Shown here piece by piece: positions 19,926-27,610 of a stretch of 64,000 bases of DNA. Under the pieces are notes generated by a model. That model was not told where the DNA came from. It did no database searches and was given only the letters and a program-made list of their open reading frames with translations. Made by a program: the position numbers and the translations under genes. Source of the DNA: Deinococcus sp. Arct2-2 (GTDB lineage Bacteria; Deinococcota; Deinococci; Deinococcales; Deinococcaceae); contig NZ_SSNW01000001.1 of the NCBI RefSeq assembly GCF_004801315.1, positions 191,929 through 255,928 of the forward strand, given 5' to 3'. Position 1 is the stretch's first letter. Every line of letters begins with the position of its first letter.

Positions 19926-20025
19926 AAACCCCCCAGTCTGCTTCGCAGCCAGCCCCCCTTAAGGGGAGCGCAACTGCTTTTAGTCCCCACCTCTAAGGGG
20001 GGGCGTTGCGCAGCAACGGGGGGTT
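19926..20025. repeat. Palindromic repeat C, copy 1
   Basis: A 100-bp element runs from AACCCCCCAGTCTGC to GCAACGGGGGGTT. Its ends are complementary over the first eight bases, and internal stems (GCTTCGCAGC, GTTGCGCAGCAAC) could form local hairpins. It is shared with 48371-48473 and 52132-52368. Confidence 0.75.
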
Positions 20026-20133
20026 CACCTTCCACCTCAACCCAACTCCCCGTGCTAAAGATGGGCCGTGTACCTAGCTCGCCTCCTCCTCTCGCCCCCC
20101 AGTTGCCGTAGCCGCGAGCATCTTCGGCAAGCA

Positions 20134-20927
20134 GTGGCGGGCAAAACCATTCTCATCACAGGCGCGTCGTTCGGCATTGGCAGAGCGGCGGCTTTGCTGT
20201 TGGCCGAAGCGGGGGCCGAAGTCTTGTTGCTGGCCCGCAGCGGCGACCAGTTGGCTGAACTGGCCGATACCATTCGGGCCAACGGTGGACAGGCGAGCGC
20301 CTACACACTCGATCTCTCCAAGCCTGCCGAATTTGCCCCAGTTGCCGCGCAGATTCAGGCGGCGCATCCTCAAATACACATCATCATCAGCAATGCGGGC
20401 AAGTCTATTCGGCGGCCTGTGCTGCAGTCGAGCGAGAAACAAGATTTAGAGCGCTTGCTGGCCGTCAACTTTTCTGGCCCGGCGGCACTGTTGCTGGCGT
20501 TGCTGCCGCGCATGTTGGCGCAGGGCGGCGGGCAGATCGTCAATGTGTCCAGCGTGTCGGCTGGGCCACCGCCTTTGCCGCGCTGGGCGGCGTATCAGGG
20601 CAGCAAGGCAGGCTTTGATCTGTGGTTTAGAAGTCTGGGGCCGAGCTGCGGGGCCGGGGCGTGCGCGTGTGCAGCGTGTATCTGCCGCTGGTGCGTACCC
20701 GCATGATCGCCCCCACACCTGCCTACCGCTTCGCCCCCGCCCTCACGCCGCGCGAAGCCGCCGAAGCTGTGGCTTACGCGCTGGTGCATCCCAATATTCA
20801 GAGAGTCGCGCCGTGGTGGATGAAGTCGCTGGAACTGGCCGCCCTGCTGCTGCCGGGGCCACTCGGACGCCTGCTGAACGGGCTGGAAACACTGGAAGTC
20901 AGGCTATCGGGGCGGCAGAAACGATGA
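20134..20927 (+). pseudogene. Short-chain dehydrogenase/reductase, frameshifted
   Basis: The gene encodes an SDR with the cofactor motif TGASFGIG near residue 10, the structural NAG in ISNAGKS, NVSSVS and the catalytic YxxxK (AAYQGSKAG). After FRSL the reading frame breaks at a run of four G (20637-20640); one extra G would restore continuation into LRGRGVRVCSVYLPLVRTRM and the rest of a normal C-terminus. It is therefore a recent one-base deletion or a sequencing error. I take GTG 20134 as start; GTG 20068 is also in frame. The last bases overlap the AMP ligase start (ATGA). Confidence 0.75.
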
Positions 20928-22498
20928 TATTGGCCGACATGCGGGCGGCAGTGTCAGCTCTCTCGCAGACGGGACTGTTGGGTGTCCGGCCTGCTCAAGC
21001 GTTGGCCCAACTCGGTGCGGCACTCGCGCAATACGGCCCCTCGTTGTATACGCTGGCAGTCTGGGCGGCGCAGAGGCAACCGGATGCAGTGGCGCTGGTA
21101 AACGATGACGGCCCCACCACTTACCGGGCGCTGGTGGCGCGGGCCGATGCTCTAGCCGCGCAGCCTCTCAGTCGGGATCAGTTTCCGGGTCAGTCTCAGC
21201 GGGTGGGCCTATTGTGCCGCAACCACCTGACTTTTGTGGCAACCCTGCTGGCCTGTGGCCGCCTCGGACGGGACGTGGTGTTGCTCAATACCACCTTCAG
21301 CCCCGAAGAAGTGGCCGCCGTCTGCGCGTCTCAGCGACTGGATTTGCTGATATGCGACGATGCTTTTGCCGAGGGCTTGACCTTGGAAAGTGTGCCGATC
21401 TTGCCCGTTTCGGCTCTCATCGACAACCTCATGACACAGAAGTCGCAATTTTGTCCTCTACCCTTGTGGGAGAGGGGCGCTGTGAAACAGCGGGGTGAGG
21501 GGGCAGTTCAGCGGCATATCTTTACAACTGGCAGCATCTCTATCCTCACCTCCGGCAGCACTGGGCCGCCCAAAGCCGTGCAGCGTCAGGCAGGCGGCTT
21601 GGCCTTGCTGCCCACCGTCACCGCGCTGCTTCAGCTATTGCCGTTGCGTGCGGGTGCGCCCACGCTGCTCACGTTGCCGCTGTTTCACGGGCATGGTCTG
21701 GCAACCCTGTGTGTCAGCTTGTTGATGGGTGCACCGCTTTACATATCGGCACGGGGCACGCCCAAAGCCTATTGGCGCTGTCTGGAACAGGAAGAAATAG
21801 AAGTTCTGGTCTTGGTTCCAACGGTTTTACACCGCCTGCTGAACCTGCCTGACATTTCCAAGCTGCCCGCACTAAAAGCCATTATCTGTGGCTCTGCACC
21901 CTTGCCGGAAGTGTTGGCCGAACGCACTCGACGGGTATTCGGCCCCGTTCTGTACAACCTTTACGGCTCCAGCGAGGCAGGCCTGATTTCCTTGGCGACG
22001 CCTCAGCATTTGCTAGCGGCTCCGGGCACGGTGGGGCGGGTGCTGCCGGGGGTGACGGTGCAAGTCGTTGGGGGGCAATTGCGGGTGCGCTCTGGCCTCA
22101 CGCCTGCGCGGGATTGGTTTGGTACAGGCGACTTGGGAACAATCGGCGCGGCGGGCCTGCTTTTCCTCTCAGGCCGCAGCGACGATCTGCTGATCTGCGG
22201 CGGCGAAAACGTCTCCCCAGAGCAGATCGAAGCCCGAATGGCGCGGCTGCCAGATGTGCTGGAATGTGCGGTGATCGGCGTACCGGACGCGGAACACGGC
22301 CAGTGTCTTCATGTCTTCATCGTGCCGAGTTCGGACGCTGTGCGACTTGCTGACCTAGAGCGCGACTTGGCCCAGTTGCTGCCGCGCACGCTGCGGCCCA
22401 AGCAAATCACGTTGCTTCCGGCCTTGCCCAGAAACGCCGTTGGCAAGCTGACGCGGGCGCGGTTGACAGCAGATGAGACTTTTCAAACGCCAACCTGA
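20924..22498 (+). CDS. AMP-forming acyl-CoA synthetase/ligase with an in-frame repeat
   Basis: This 524-residue ANL-superfamily enzyme activates a carboxylate with ATP. Motifs present are LTSGSTGPPKAV (phosphate loop), LYNLYGSSEAG, WFGTGDLGT, LSGRSDDLLICGGENVSPE (hinge) and a C-terminal PRNAVGKLTR with the catalytic lysine. Residues 177-194 are encoded by a copy of dispersed repeat B (21453-21504) that lies between the substrate-domain strands and the phosphate loop and keeps the frame open. The ATG overlaps the SDR stop (ATGA), so the two genes form an operon, perhaps for a fatty acid or similar acid. Whether the insertion affects activity is unknown. Confidence 0.85.
   Translation: MILADMRAAVSALSQTGLLGVRPAQALAQLGAALAQYGPSLYTLAVWAAQRQPDAVALVNDDGPTTYRALVARADALAAQPLSRDQFPGQSQRVGLLCRNHLTFVATLLACGRLGRDVVLLNTTFSPEEVAAVCASQRLDLLICDDAFAEGLTLESVPILPVSALIDNLMTQKSQFCPLPLWERGAVKQRGEGAVQRHIFTTGSISILTSGSTGPPKAVQRQAGGLALLPTVTALLQLLPLRAGAPTLLTLPLFHGHGLATLCVSLLMGAPLYISARGTPKAYWRCLEQEEIEVLVLVPTVLHRLLNLPDISKLPALKAIICGSAPLPEVLAERTRRVFGPVLYNLYGSSEAGLISLATPQHLLAAPGTVGRVLPGVTVQVVGGQLRVRSGLTPARDWFGTGDLGTIGAAGLLFLSGRSDDLLICGGENVSPEQIEARMARLPDVLECAVIGVPDAEHGQCLHVFIVPSSDAVRLADLERDLAQLLPRTLRPKQITLLPALPRNAVGKLTRARLTADETFQTPT
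21453..21504 (+). repeat. Repeat B inside the AMP ligase gene
   Basis: This 52-bp stretch matches the reverse complement of the intergenic copy at 17592-17643, with 37 consecutive identical bases, including GGCGCTGTGAAACAGCGGGG. It is translated as part of the ligase (CPLPLWERGAVKQRGEGA). Confidence 0.85.
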
Positions 22499-22594
22499 CC
22501 TGCCCAATTCCAGTCAAGCTCACGCCGCCCGCCGCCATTTGCGCGAAACTGCAGCCATGCCTTTGTCGTCCCGTGTCCTTGCAGAGATTCAACC

Positions 22595-23878
22595 ATGACC
22601 GTTCCAGCCCCCCAGCCCCAAACGATGGCCGAGCGCATCCTGTCGGTACGCGGCGGCAAGCCCGTGTACGCCGGAGATTTGGCGGTTGTCGAAGTCGATC
22701 AGGTGATGGTGGTGGATTCTATCGCCCAGAGTTTTATCGAGCGGATGCAGCGTGACCTAGACGCTCTGCCGAAGTACCCGGAGCGCGTGTCTATCGTGAT
22801 TGACCATGTGGCCCCGGCCTCTACCGTCAGCGTGGCGCAGGCCCAGAAGGAAGCCCGTGAGTACGCCGCCGCGACGGGGGTGCGGCTCTTTGACGTGGGG
22901 CGCGGCATTTGCCATCAAGTTCTGATGGAAGAAGGCCTAGCTCGCCCCGGCTGGATCGTGCTGGGGTCTGACAGCCACTCCACGACTTACGGCGCGGTGG
23001 CGGCTTTTGGCACCGGCATGGGCGCAACCGACATTGCACTGGCCGCCGCGAGTGGCAAGACGTGGCTGCGCGTGCCCGAAAGCGTGAAGGTGACATTTAC
23101 GGGAGAATTAAAGCCTGGTGTGAGTGCAAAAGACGCCGCACTGGAGATGATTCGTGTGCTGGGCGCAGATGGAGCCACCTATCAGAGTGTGGAAATGCAC
23201 GCCGGAGACCGCTTCTCACGCGGCGAACGCATGACGCTGGCGAACCTGTGCGTAGAAGCGGGTGCAAAAGCTGGATTGGTGGTACCGGGGGGCGAAATCC
23301 TGACCGACTACGGCTACGACATCCCCGAGTGGGTGTATCCGCAACCGGGAGCCAACTACGTGCGCGAAGTGGTGCTGCACTTGGACGCCCTGCGCCCCCG
23401 CATGAGTGCGCCCAACGAGGTGGACAACGTGCATGACGTGGCCGCCCTCAGCGCCGAACTGCGCGGCATGCACGTCGATCAGGTCTTTATCGGCACCTGC
23501 ACCAATGGCCGAATAGAAGACCTGCGCGAAGCCGCCGCTGTCCTGAAGGGCCGCAAGGTTGCCCCCGGCACGCGCCTGCTGATTATTCCGGCCAGCAGTC
23601 AGGTGATGGAACAGGCGATGGAAGACGGCACCTTGCTGACCCTGCAACGGGCGGGCGCGGCGCTGGGCACCCCCGGCTGTGGCCCGTGCATGGGCCGTCA
23701 TCAGGGCGTGCTGGCTCCCGGCGAAGTCTGCGTATCTACCAGCAACCGCAACTTCATCGGGCGCATGGGCGACAAAGATGCGCGGGTGTATTTGGCTAGT
23801 CCGGCAGTGGCAGCGGCGACGGCGGTGATGGGGAGGATTGCGTTGCCGGAAGACGTAGTGGCAGTGGTGGGCGCTTGA
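22595..23878 (+). CDS. lysT: Homoaconitase, large subunit
   Basis: This 427-residue aconitase-superfamily protein belongs to the LeuC/homoaconitase large-subunit group. Its [4Fe-4S] cysteines are in GTCTNGR and GCGPCMG, and ICHQVLMEEGLARPGWIVLG, GSDSHSTTYGAVAAFGTG and CVSTSNRNFIGRMG are family stretches. With LysU it isomerises homocitrate to homoisocitrate in the alpha-aminoadipate pathway. Isopropylmalate isomerase (LeuC) is close in sequence, but the neighbours lysU, lysW and lysX favour lysine synthesis. The ribosome-binding site is weak. Confidence 0.9.
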   Translation: MTVPAPQPQTMAERILSVRGGKPVYAGDLAVVEVDQVMVVDSIAQSFIERMQRDLDALPKYPERVSIVIDHVAPASTVSVAQAQKEAREYAAATGVRLFDVGRGICHQVLMEEGLARPGWIVLGSDSHSTTYGAVAAFGTGMGATDIALAAASGKTWLRVPESVKVTFTGELKPGVSAKDAALEMIRVLGADGATYQSVEMHAGDRFSRGERMTLANLCVEAGAKAGLVVPGGEILTDYGYDIPEWVYPQPGANYVREVVLHLDALRPRMSAPNEVDNVHDVAALSAELRGMHVDQVFIGTCTNGRIEDLREAAAVLKGRKVAPGTRLLIIPASSQVMEQAMEDGTLLTLQRAGAALGTPGCGPCMGRHQGVLAPGEVCVSTSNRNFIGRMGDKDARVYLASPAVAAATAVMGRIALPEDVVAVVGA

Positions 23879-23894
23879 AGCGGATACTGAACCC

Positions 23895-24464
23895 ATGAGC
23901 GATCCAGCCTTCAGCCGAATGAGCGTGGCGGAGTACTTGCAGACCGAGGAAACTAGCCCGGTCAAACGCGAGTACGTGGACGGGTTCGTGTATCCGCTGC
24001 ACGCTCAGGCGGGAGCCAGCAAAGCCCATGCTCGCATCAGTGCAAATCTGACCGCCGCTCTGCACGCGGCATCGTTGCGAATGGGCTGCCGCCTCTATCA
24101 GTCAGATATGAAGCTGAGACTCAAGGAAAGCACCGTGTTTTTCTATCCAGACATTTTGCTTGCTTGTGGCCCCGATAATCCTAATGAACAGTTTGAGACG
24201 GAGCCTTGCATACTAATAGAAGTCCTATCACCCAGCACGGCGGCCAATGACCGATTAGGCAAATTCAACATTTATACGGCGCTGCCTAGCTTGCAAACTT
24301 ACCTGATGGTGGAACAGGCCGAACGCCGGGTTTATGCCTACTCCAGAAGCTCAGATGGTGGGGATTGGCTTCTCACTGAACTCTCCGGCAATGACATTGT
24401 TCATTTGCCTTGTCTGAATCACAACTTGTCTCTGGACGAAATCTATATCGGCCTGCTCGCCTGA
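23895..24464 (+). CDS. Uma2-family (DUF820) putative endonuclease
   Basis: The 189-residue product has the Uma2/DUF820 plan: an N-terminal SVAEYLQTEETSPVKREYVDG and a PD-(D/E)xK-like core with FYPDILLACG and CILIEVLSPSTAANDR. These proteins are restriction-endonuclease-fold enzymes of unknown function that are numerous in Deinococcus and cyanobacteria. It sits between the two homoaconitase subunit genes with short spacers on both sides, so it is transcribed with them, but no link to lysine synthesis is known. It could have been inserted into the operon as a mobile cassette. Confidence 0.85.
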   Translation: MSDPAFSRMSVAEYLQTEETSPVKREYVDGFVYPLHAQAGASKAHARISANLTAALHAASLRMGCRLYQSDMKLRLKESTVFFYPDILLACGPDNPNEQFETEPCILIEVLSPSTAANDRLGKFNIYTALPSLQTYLMVEQAERRVYAYSRSSDGGDWLLTELSGNDIVHLPCLNHNLSLDEIYIGLLA

Positions 24465-24494
24465 ACGGTGCGGGCAGCTTTCAAAGGAACTATC

Positions 24495-25025
24495 ATGCCT
24501 AGAATCTGGAAATTTGGCGACAGTGTGAACACCGATGACATCTTGCCCGGAAAGTTCGCGCCCTTTATGGCAGGCGAGGATGTCTTTCAAACATTTGCCT
24601 TTCATTACATTCGGCCAGAGTTTGCCGCCGAAGTACAACCGGGCGACCTGCTGATCGGAGGCAAAAACTGGGGCCTCGGCAGTAGCCGCGAATATGCCCC
24701 CGCCGCCCTGAAAAAGTTGCAGGTGGGCGGCATCATCGCCCCCAGTTTTGCCCGGATTCATTACCGCAACCTGCTGAACTTGGGCATTCCTGCCTTTGAG
24801 GCCGACCTGACGGGCAGCCTGAACGACGGTGATGAAGTAACGCTAGACATGGCGACTGGCCGCCTGACACGCGGCGCAGATGTATTTCAATTGCCGCCTG
24901 CCCCCGAATTTTTGCGCGAAGCGTTGGCAGAGGGCAGCATCTTGGCCTTCTTCAAAAAGCATGGGCGCTTTCCGGGGGAACAGAGTCCGGGGGAGCAAGC
25001 AGAGCGGGATCACCCCGTAAACTAG
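24495..25025 (+). CDS. lysU: Homoaconitase, small subunit
   Basis: The 176-residue product is a LeuD-type swivel domain (WKFGDSVNTDDILPGKF, GKNWGLGSSREYAP, PSFARIHYRNLLNLG) that completes the active site of LysT. I use ATG 24495, preceded by AAAGGAA, rather than the in-frame GTG at 24468. It is separated from LysT by the Uma2 gene and followed after 5 bp by the zinc-ribbon gene. The C-terminal tail (EQSPGEQAERDHPVN) is polar and longer than in usual family members. Confidence 0.9.
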   Translation: MPRIWKFGDSVNTDDILPGKFAPFMAGEDVFQTFAFHYIRPEFAAEVQPGDLLIGGKNWGLGSSREYAPAALKKLQVGGIIAPSFARIHYRNLLNLGIPAFEADLTGSLNDGDEVTLDMATGRLTRGADVFQLPPAPEFLREALAEGSILAFFKKHGRFPGEQSPGEQAERDHPVN

Positions 25026-25030
25026 GCATC

Positions 25031-25384
25031 ATGGCAACATTGGAAGTGGAATGCCCCGTCTGCGAAGAAATTTTGGAACTCACCGATCAAGACCGCGCTG
25101 AACTGGAAGTGGGGGACGTGATCGTCTGCGATTCGTGCAATGCGGAAATGGAAGTGACGCGTAACGGGGAAGGCGAGGACTTTGAACTGGAGCTGTTGGG
25201 TGTGCTGACCACTTGCCCCAATTGCGGCGAAGAATTTGACGTGACCGAGGACATGTTGGCCGCCGCGCCTGTGGTAGAGGGCGTAGACGGCGAAGTGGTG
25301 AGCATCGTGGACTGCCCACATTGCCGCGCCCGCATAGAACTGGCCTTCGAGGACGAGGAGCCGGAAGACGCCCCATCCCTCTAA
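25031..25384 (+). CDS. LysW-like protein with two zinc ribbons and no EDWGE tail
   Basis: The 117-residue acidic protein contains two LysW-type zinc ribbons in tandem. The first uses C8xxC11 and C33xxC36 (CPVC...CDSC); the second uses C62xxC65 and C94xxC97 (CPNC...CPHC). Spacings and the LELTDQDRAELEVGDVIVC framework resemble Thermus LysW, but the C-terminus ends in EPEDAPSL instead of the EDWGE that carries the substrate. It lies between lysU and the true lysW. A structural, chaperone or partner-binding role is possible; as a carrier it should be inactive because no terminal Glu is present. Confidence 0.8.
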   Translation: MATLEVECPVCEEILELTDQDRAELEVGDVIVCDSCNAEMEVTRNGEGEDFELELLGVLTTCPNCGEEFDVTEDMLAAAPVVEGVDGEVVSIVDCPHCRARIELAFEDEEPEDAPSL

Positions 25385-25450
25385 TTGGTCTAGGCAACAT
25401 CGTTTGCAAAGCTTAAGCTGCGCTAACCTAGCATCCGTAAGGAGATAGCC

Positions 25451-25624
25451 ATGACTACCATTCAATTTGAAAACCCCGAAACGGGTGCAACGATAGAACT
25501 GACCAACCCAGAATTGGGTGAACTCGTGATAGACGACGAAACGGGTGTGGAATACGAAGTGGTTTCCGTCGACCCGCCCCGGCTGGCACAGGCCCCGCAG
25601 GAAGCCGAGGACTGGGGCGAGTGA
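25451..25624 (+). CDS. lysW: Amino-group carrier protein LysW lacking zinc cysteines
   Basis: The 57-residue protein has the LysW core NPELGELVI and the C-terminal PQEAEDWGE, whose last Glu gamma-carboxylate is linked to alpha-aminoadipate by LysX and carries the intermediates of lysine synthesis. In Thermus LysW two CxxC pairs bind zinc; here the corresponding places read ENPET and DDETG, and the protein has no cysteine at all. The start ATG follows AAGGAGA. It lies upstream of lysX, separated by a 207-bp gap with a strong hairpin. The identification rests on the tail, size and context and is firm. Confidence 0.9.
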   Translation: MTTIQFENPETGATIELTNPELGELVIDDETGVEYEVVSVDPPRLAQAPQEAEDWGE

Positions 25625-25630
25625 ATCAGG

Positions 25631-25667
25631 GCGTCGGCGTCGGCTGTGATTAAGCCGACGCCGACGC
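25631..25667. promoter_or_regulatory. 14-bp perfect hairpin between lysW and lysX
   Basis: GCGTCGGCGTCGGC (25631-25644) pairs exactly with 25654-25667 around a 9-nt loop. There is no U-tract after it, so it is not a standard intrinsic terminator. It may stabilise the upstream lysW message, act as a factor-dependent terminator or attenuate lysX. Confidence 0.7.
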
Positions 25668-25831
25668 TTGAACCGCCTTTGTTCTCTGGAACGGTCACGC
25701 GCAGGTTGGAGGGAATGCCCGCTGTGGGTGTCCTGAACCGAATGCAGCGTGGCCGCCCTTTTTTGTGCTGAAGAGCCGATTGTTCTGTTCGGTTGTTTTG
25801 ATCGTGATTGTTCTCAAGCTGGAGGTTCCTT

Positions 25832-26683
25832 ATGGCTGACCTTGCCATTATTTATGACCGCATTCGCCCCGACGAAAAAATGTTGTTTGAGGCACTGGAC
25901 GCCATTGGCGTAGCGTATGACAAGGTGTACGCACCGCAACTGACGGTCACGTTCGATGACGCAGGCCGCGCCGCCGTGCCGTGGAAAGTGGCGCTGGAAC
26001 GCTGCGTGTCTCAGTCGCGTGGGCATGCCGTGACGCGGGCGCTGGAAGGCTTGGGCGTGCGCGTGGTGAACCCCAGCCACGTCATAGAACTGTGCGGCGA
26101 CAAACTGGCTACCAATGCGCGGTTGGCGGCGGCAGGCCTACCCACTCCCCGTACCGCCGTCGCCTTCGATGGAGAAGCGGCGTTGGCCCTGATCGAGCAG
26201 ATGGGCTATCCGGTGGTCATCAAACCCACTGTCGGTTCTTGGGGCCGCATGGTCAGCCGGGTCAATGACCGCGACGCCGCCGAAGCCATCATCGAGCATA
26301 AGGAAGTGCTGGGCGGGCCGCAACATCAGGTCTTCTATATTCAGGAACTGATCCGCAAGCCGGAGCGCGATATTCGGGCCTTCGTGGTGGGCGGCGTATG
26401 CATCGGCGCGATCTACCGCACCAGCGAACATTGGATTACCAACACGGCACGCGGCGCAAAGGCCAGCAATTGCCCAGTTACACCCGAAATAGAAACGCTG
26501 GCGCTTCAGGCGGCTGCCGCCGTACACGGCGAAATCGTGGCGATTGATCTGGTAGAAGACCCGCAGCGCGGCCTGTTGGTCATCGAGATCAACCACACGA
26601 TGGAATTTAAGAATTCGGTGTCCACTACAGGCGTCAACATTCCGCGCCTGATGGGTGAATACGCGCTGGGATTGATCGGCTGA
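25832..26683 (+). CDS. lysX: Alpha-aminoadipate--LysW ligase LysX
   Basis: This 283-residue ATP-grasp protein of the RimK group ligates alpha-aminoadipate to the C-terminal Glu of LysW. Visible parts are the N-terminal [19 protein letters not shown], the ATP-binding [17 protein letters not shown] loop, [20 protein letters not shown] and the metal/substrate end [21 protein letters not shown] use ATG 25832, which has GGAGGT 5 bp upstream. ArgX is a close homologue, but the pairing with LysW and homoaconitase supports LysX. The later genes lysZ, lysY, lysJ and lysK are not in this window. Confidence 0.93.
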   Translation: MADLAIIYDRIRPDEKMLFEALDAIGVAYDKVYAPQLTVTFDDAGRAAVPWKVALERCVSQSRGHAVTRALEGLGVRVVNPSHVIELCGDKLATNARLAAAGLPTPRTAVAFDGEAALALIEQMGYPVVIKPTVGSWGRMVSRVNDRDAAEAIIEHKEVLGGPQHQVFYIQELIRKPERDIRAFVVGGVCIGAIYRTSEHWITNTARGAKASNCPVTPEIETLALQAAAAVHGEIVAIDLVEDPQRGLLVIEINHTMEFKNSVSTTGVNIPRLMGEYALGLIG

Positions 26684-26974
26684 GGCTGTCGGAATAAAGC
26701 TGAATCTAAACAGTGTGGGCGGCGGTTTCCTGTGATGGGAAGCTGCCGCCGTTGCGTTTGGCTGGTGTGATGGAGTCCGGCAGTGGGGGAGGACGAAGCA
26801 AGTTACAGGTAGTGGTCTAGATTTCTCTAGCTTGCTAAGAGCGTAAAGAACTCGTCCAGCACGCCTTTCCTACGATCCACACCCCACAATCCACCTACCG
26901 CCACACTAAGCCATCTGGCGGACACTTGACGAAACAAGACCATCGGGTTCAAGATACCTTCTTATGGATGAGAC
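26684..26974. other. Spacer between lysX and the MarR gene
   Basis: A G+C-rich imperfect hairpin at about 26718-26750 (GGCGGC...GCCGCC) could end lysX transcription, though no T-run follows. TTGACG at 26926-26931 with CAAGAT at 26950-26955 (18-bp spacer) is a weak candidate promoter for the MarR operon. Bases near 26688 (TCGGAATAAAGC) recur near 55153. I see no gene. Confidence 0.4.
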
Positions 26975-26992
26975 AGTTGCAAGCTTGAAACT
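26975..26992. promoter_or_regulatory. Probable MarR operator overlapping the translation start region
   Basis: AGTTGCAAGCTTGAAACT is an 18-bp palindrome except for one symmetrical pair, and ends directly at the ATG of the MarR gene (26993). Size and symmetry suit a MarR dimer site, suggesting autoregulation. It also takes the place where a ribosome-binding site would be. Confidence 0.55.
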
Positions 26993-27610
26993 ATGACGGA
27001 TACCGAACCGCTCGCCAACGCCCCCAACCCAGCCGCCCAAGATTCGGCAGCCCAAGATTCGGTAGCACAGGAGGTTTCGGAAGAAAACCGCGCCGCCGCC
27101 GTGCAACTCGGTCAGGCCATGAAGCGGCTGCACCGCCACATCAGCAGCCGGGTCATGACCGGAATGCAGGACGAACTACAGGAACGTGACCTGAGCTTTA
27201 CGCAAATGGCCGCGCTGCATCAACTCCGGGCGCTCAGTCCCCTCACGGTCACGCAGCTTTCGGAACGTGCCCGCCTGAGTGTGCCAGCAGCCAGCCACCT
27301 CGTCGAACGCCTCGTGCAGCGCGGGTTGGCCGGGCGGCAGGAGAACCCCGAAAACCGCCGAGAAAAGTTGGTGGCCCTGACCCCCGATGGCCGCGACGTA
27401 CTGACCCGTATGGACGCCGGATTCGTGGACGCCTACATTTCCGTGTTTGCCACGTTGTCTGCCGAATCCATCCATACCGCAGACCGGGCCATTCGCACCC
27501 TGCTCGATCAGCTTGATCTGAATGATCCGGCCCTGTGCTCTGTCCACTCCCCCCAGTCATCTGCATCGCCACTCGCCCCAGTATCACAGCCATCCCCGGA
27601 GACCCCATGA
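26993..27610 (+). CDS. MarR-family transcriptional regulator
   Basis: This 205-residue protein has a central winged helix-turn-helix of the MarR type (LSFTQMAALHQLRALSPLTV, LSVPAASHLVERLVQRGLAG, NRREKLVALTPDGRDVL). The N-terminal 35 residues are Ala/Gln-rich with a duplicated AQDS segment, and the C-terminus is a Ser/Pro tail; both are probably disordered additions. It is coupled by an ATGA overlap to a DHA2 efflux gene. By analogy with MarR-EmrB pairs it likely represses the operon and is released by a small toxic ligand. Confidence 0.9.
   Translation: MTDTEPLANAPNPAAQDSAAQDSVAQEVSEENRAAAVQLGQAMKRLHRHISSRVMTGMQDELQERDLSFTQMAALHQLRALSPLTVTQLSERARLSVPAASHLVERLVQRGLAGRQENPENRREKLVALTPDGRDVLTRMDAGFVDAYISVFATLSAESIHTADRAIRTLLDQLDLNDPALCSVHSPQSSASPLAPVSQPSPETP

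Noticed and set aside
20543..20923. Upstream extension of the AMP ligase frame
   Set aside because: The extra 127 codons overlap the SDR in another frame and are low-quality; the ATG at 20924 overlaps the SDR stop and starts the conserved protein.
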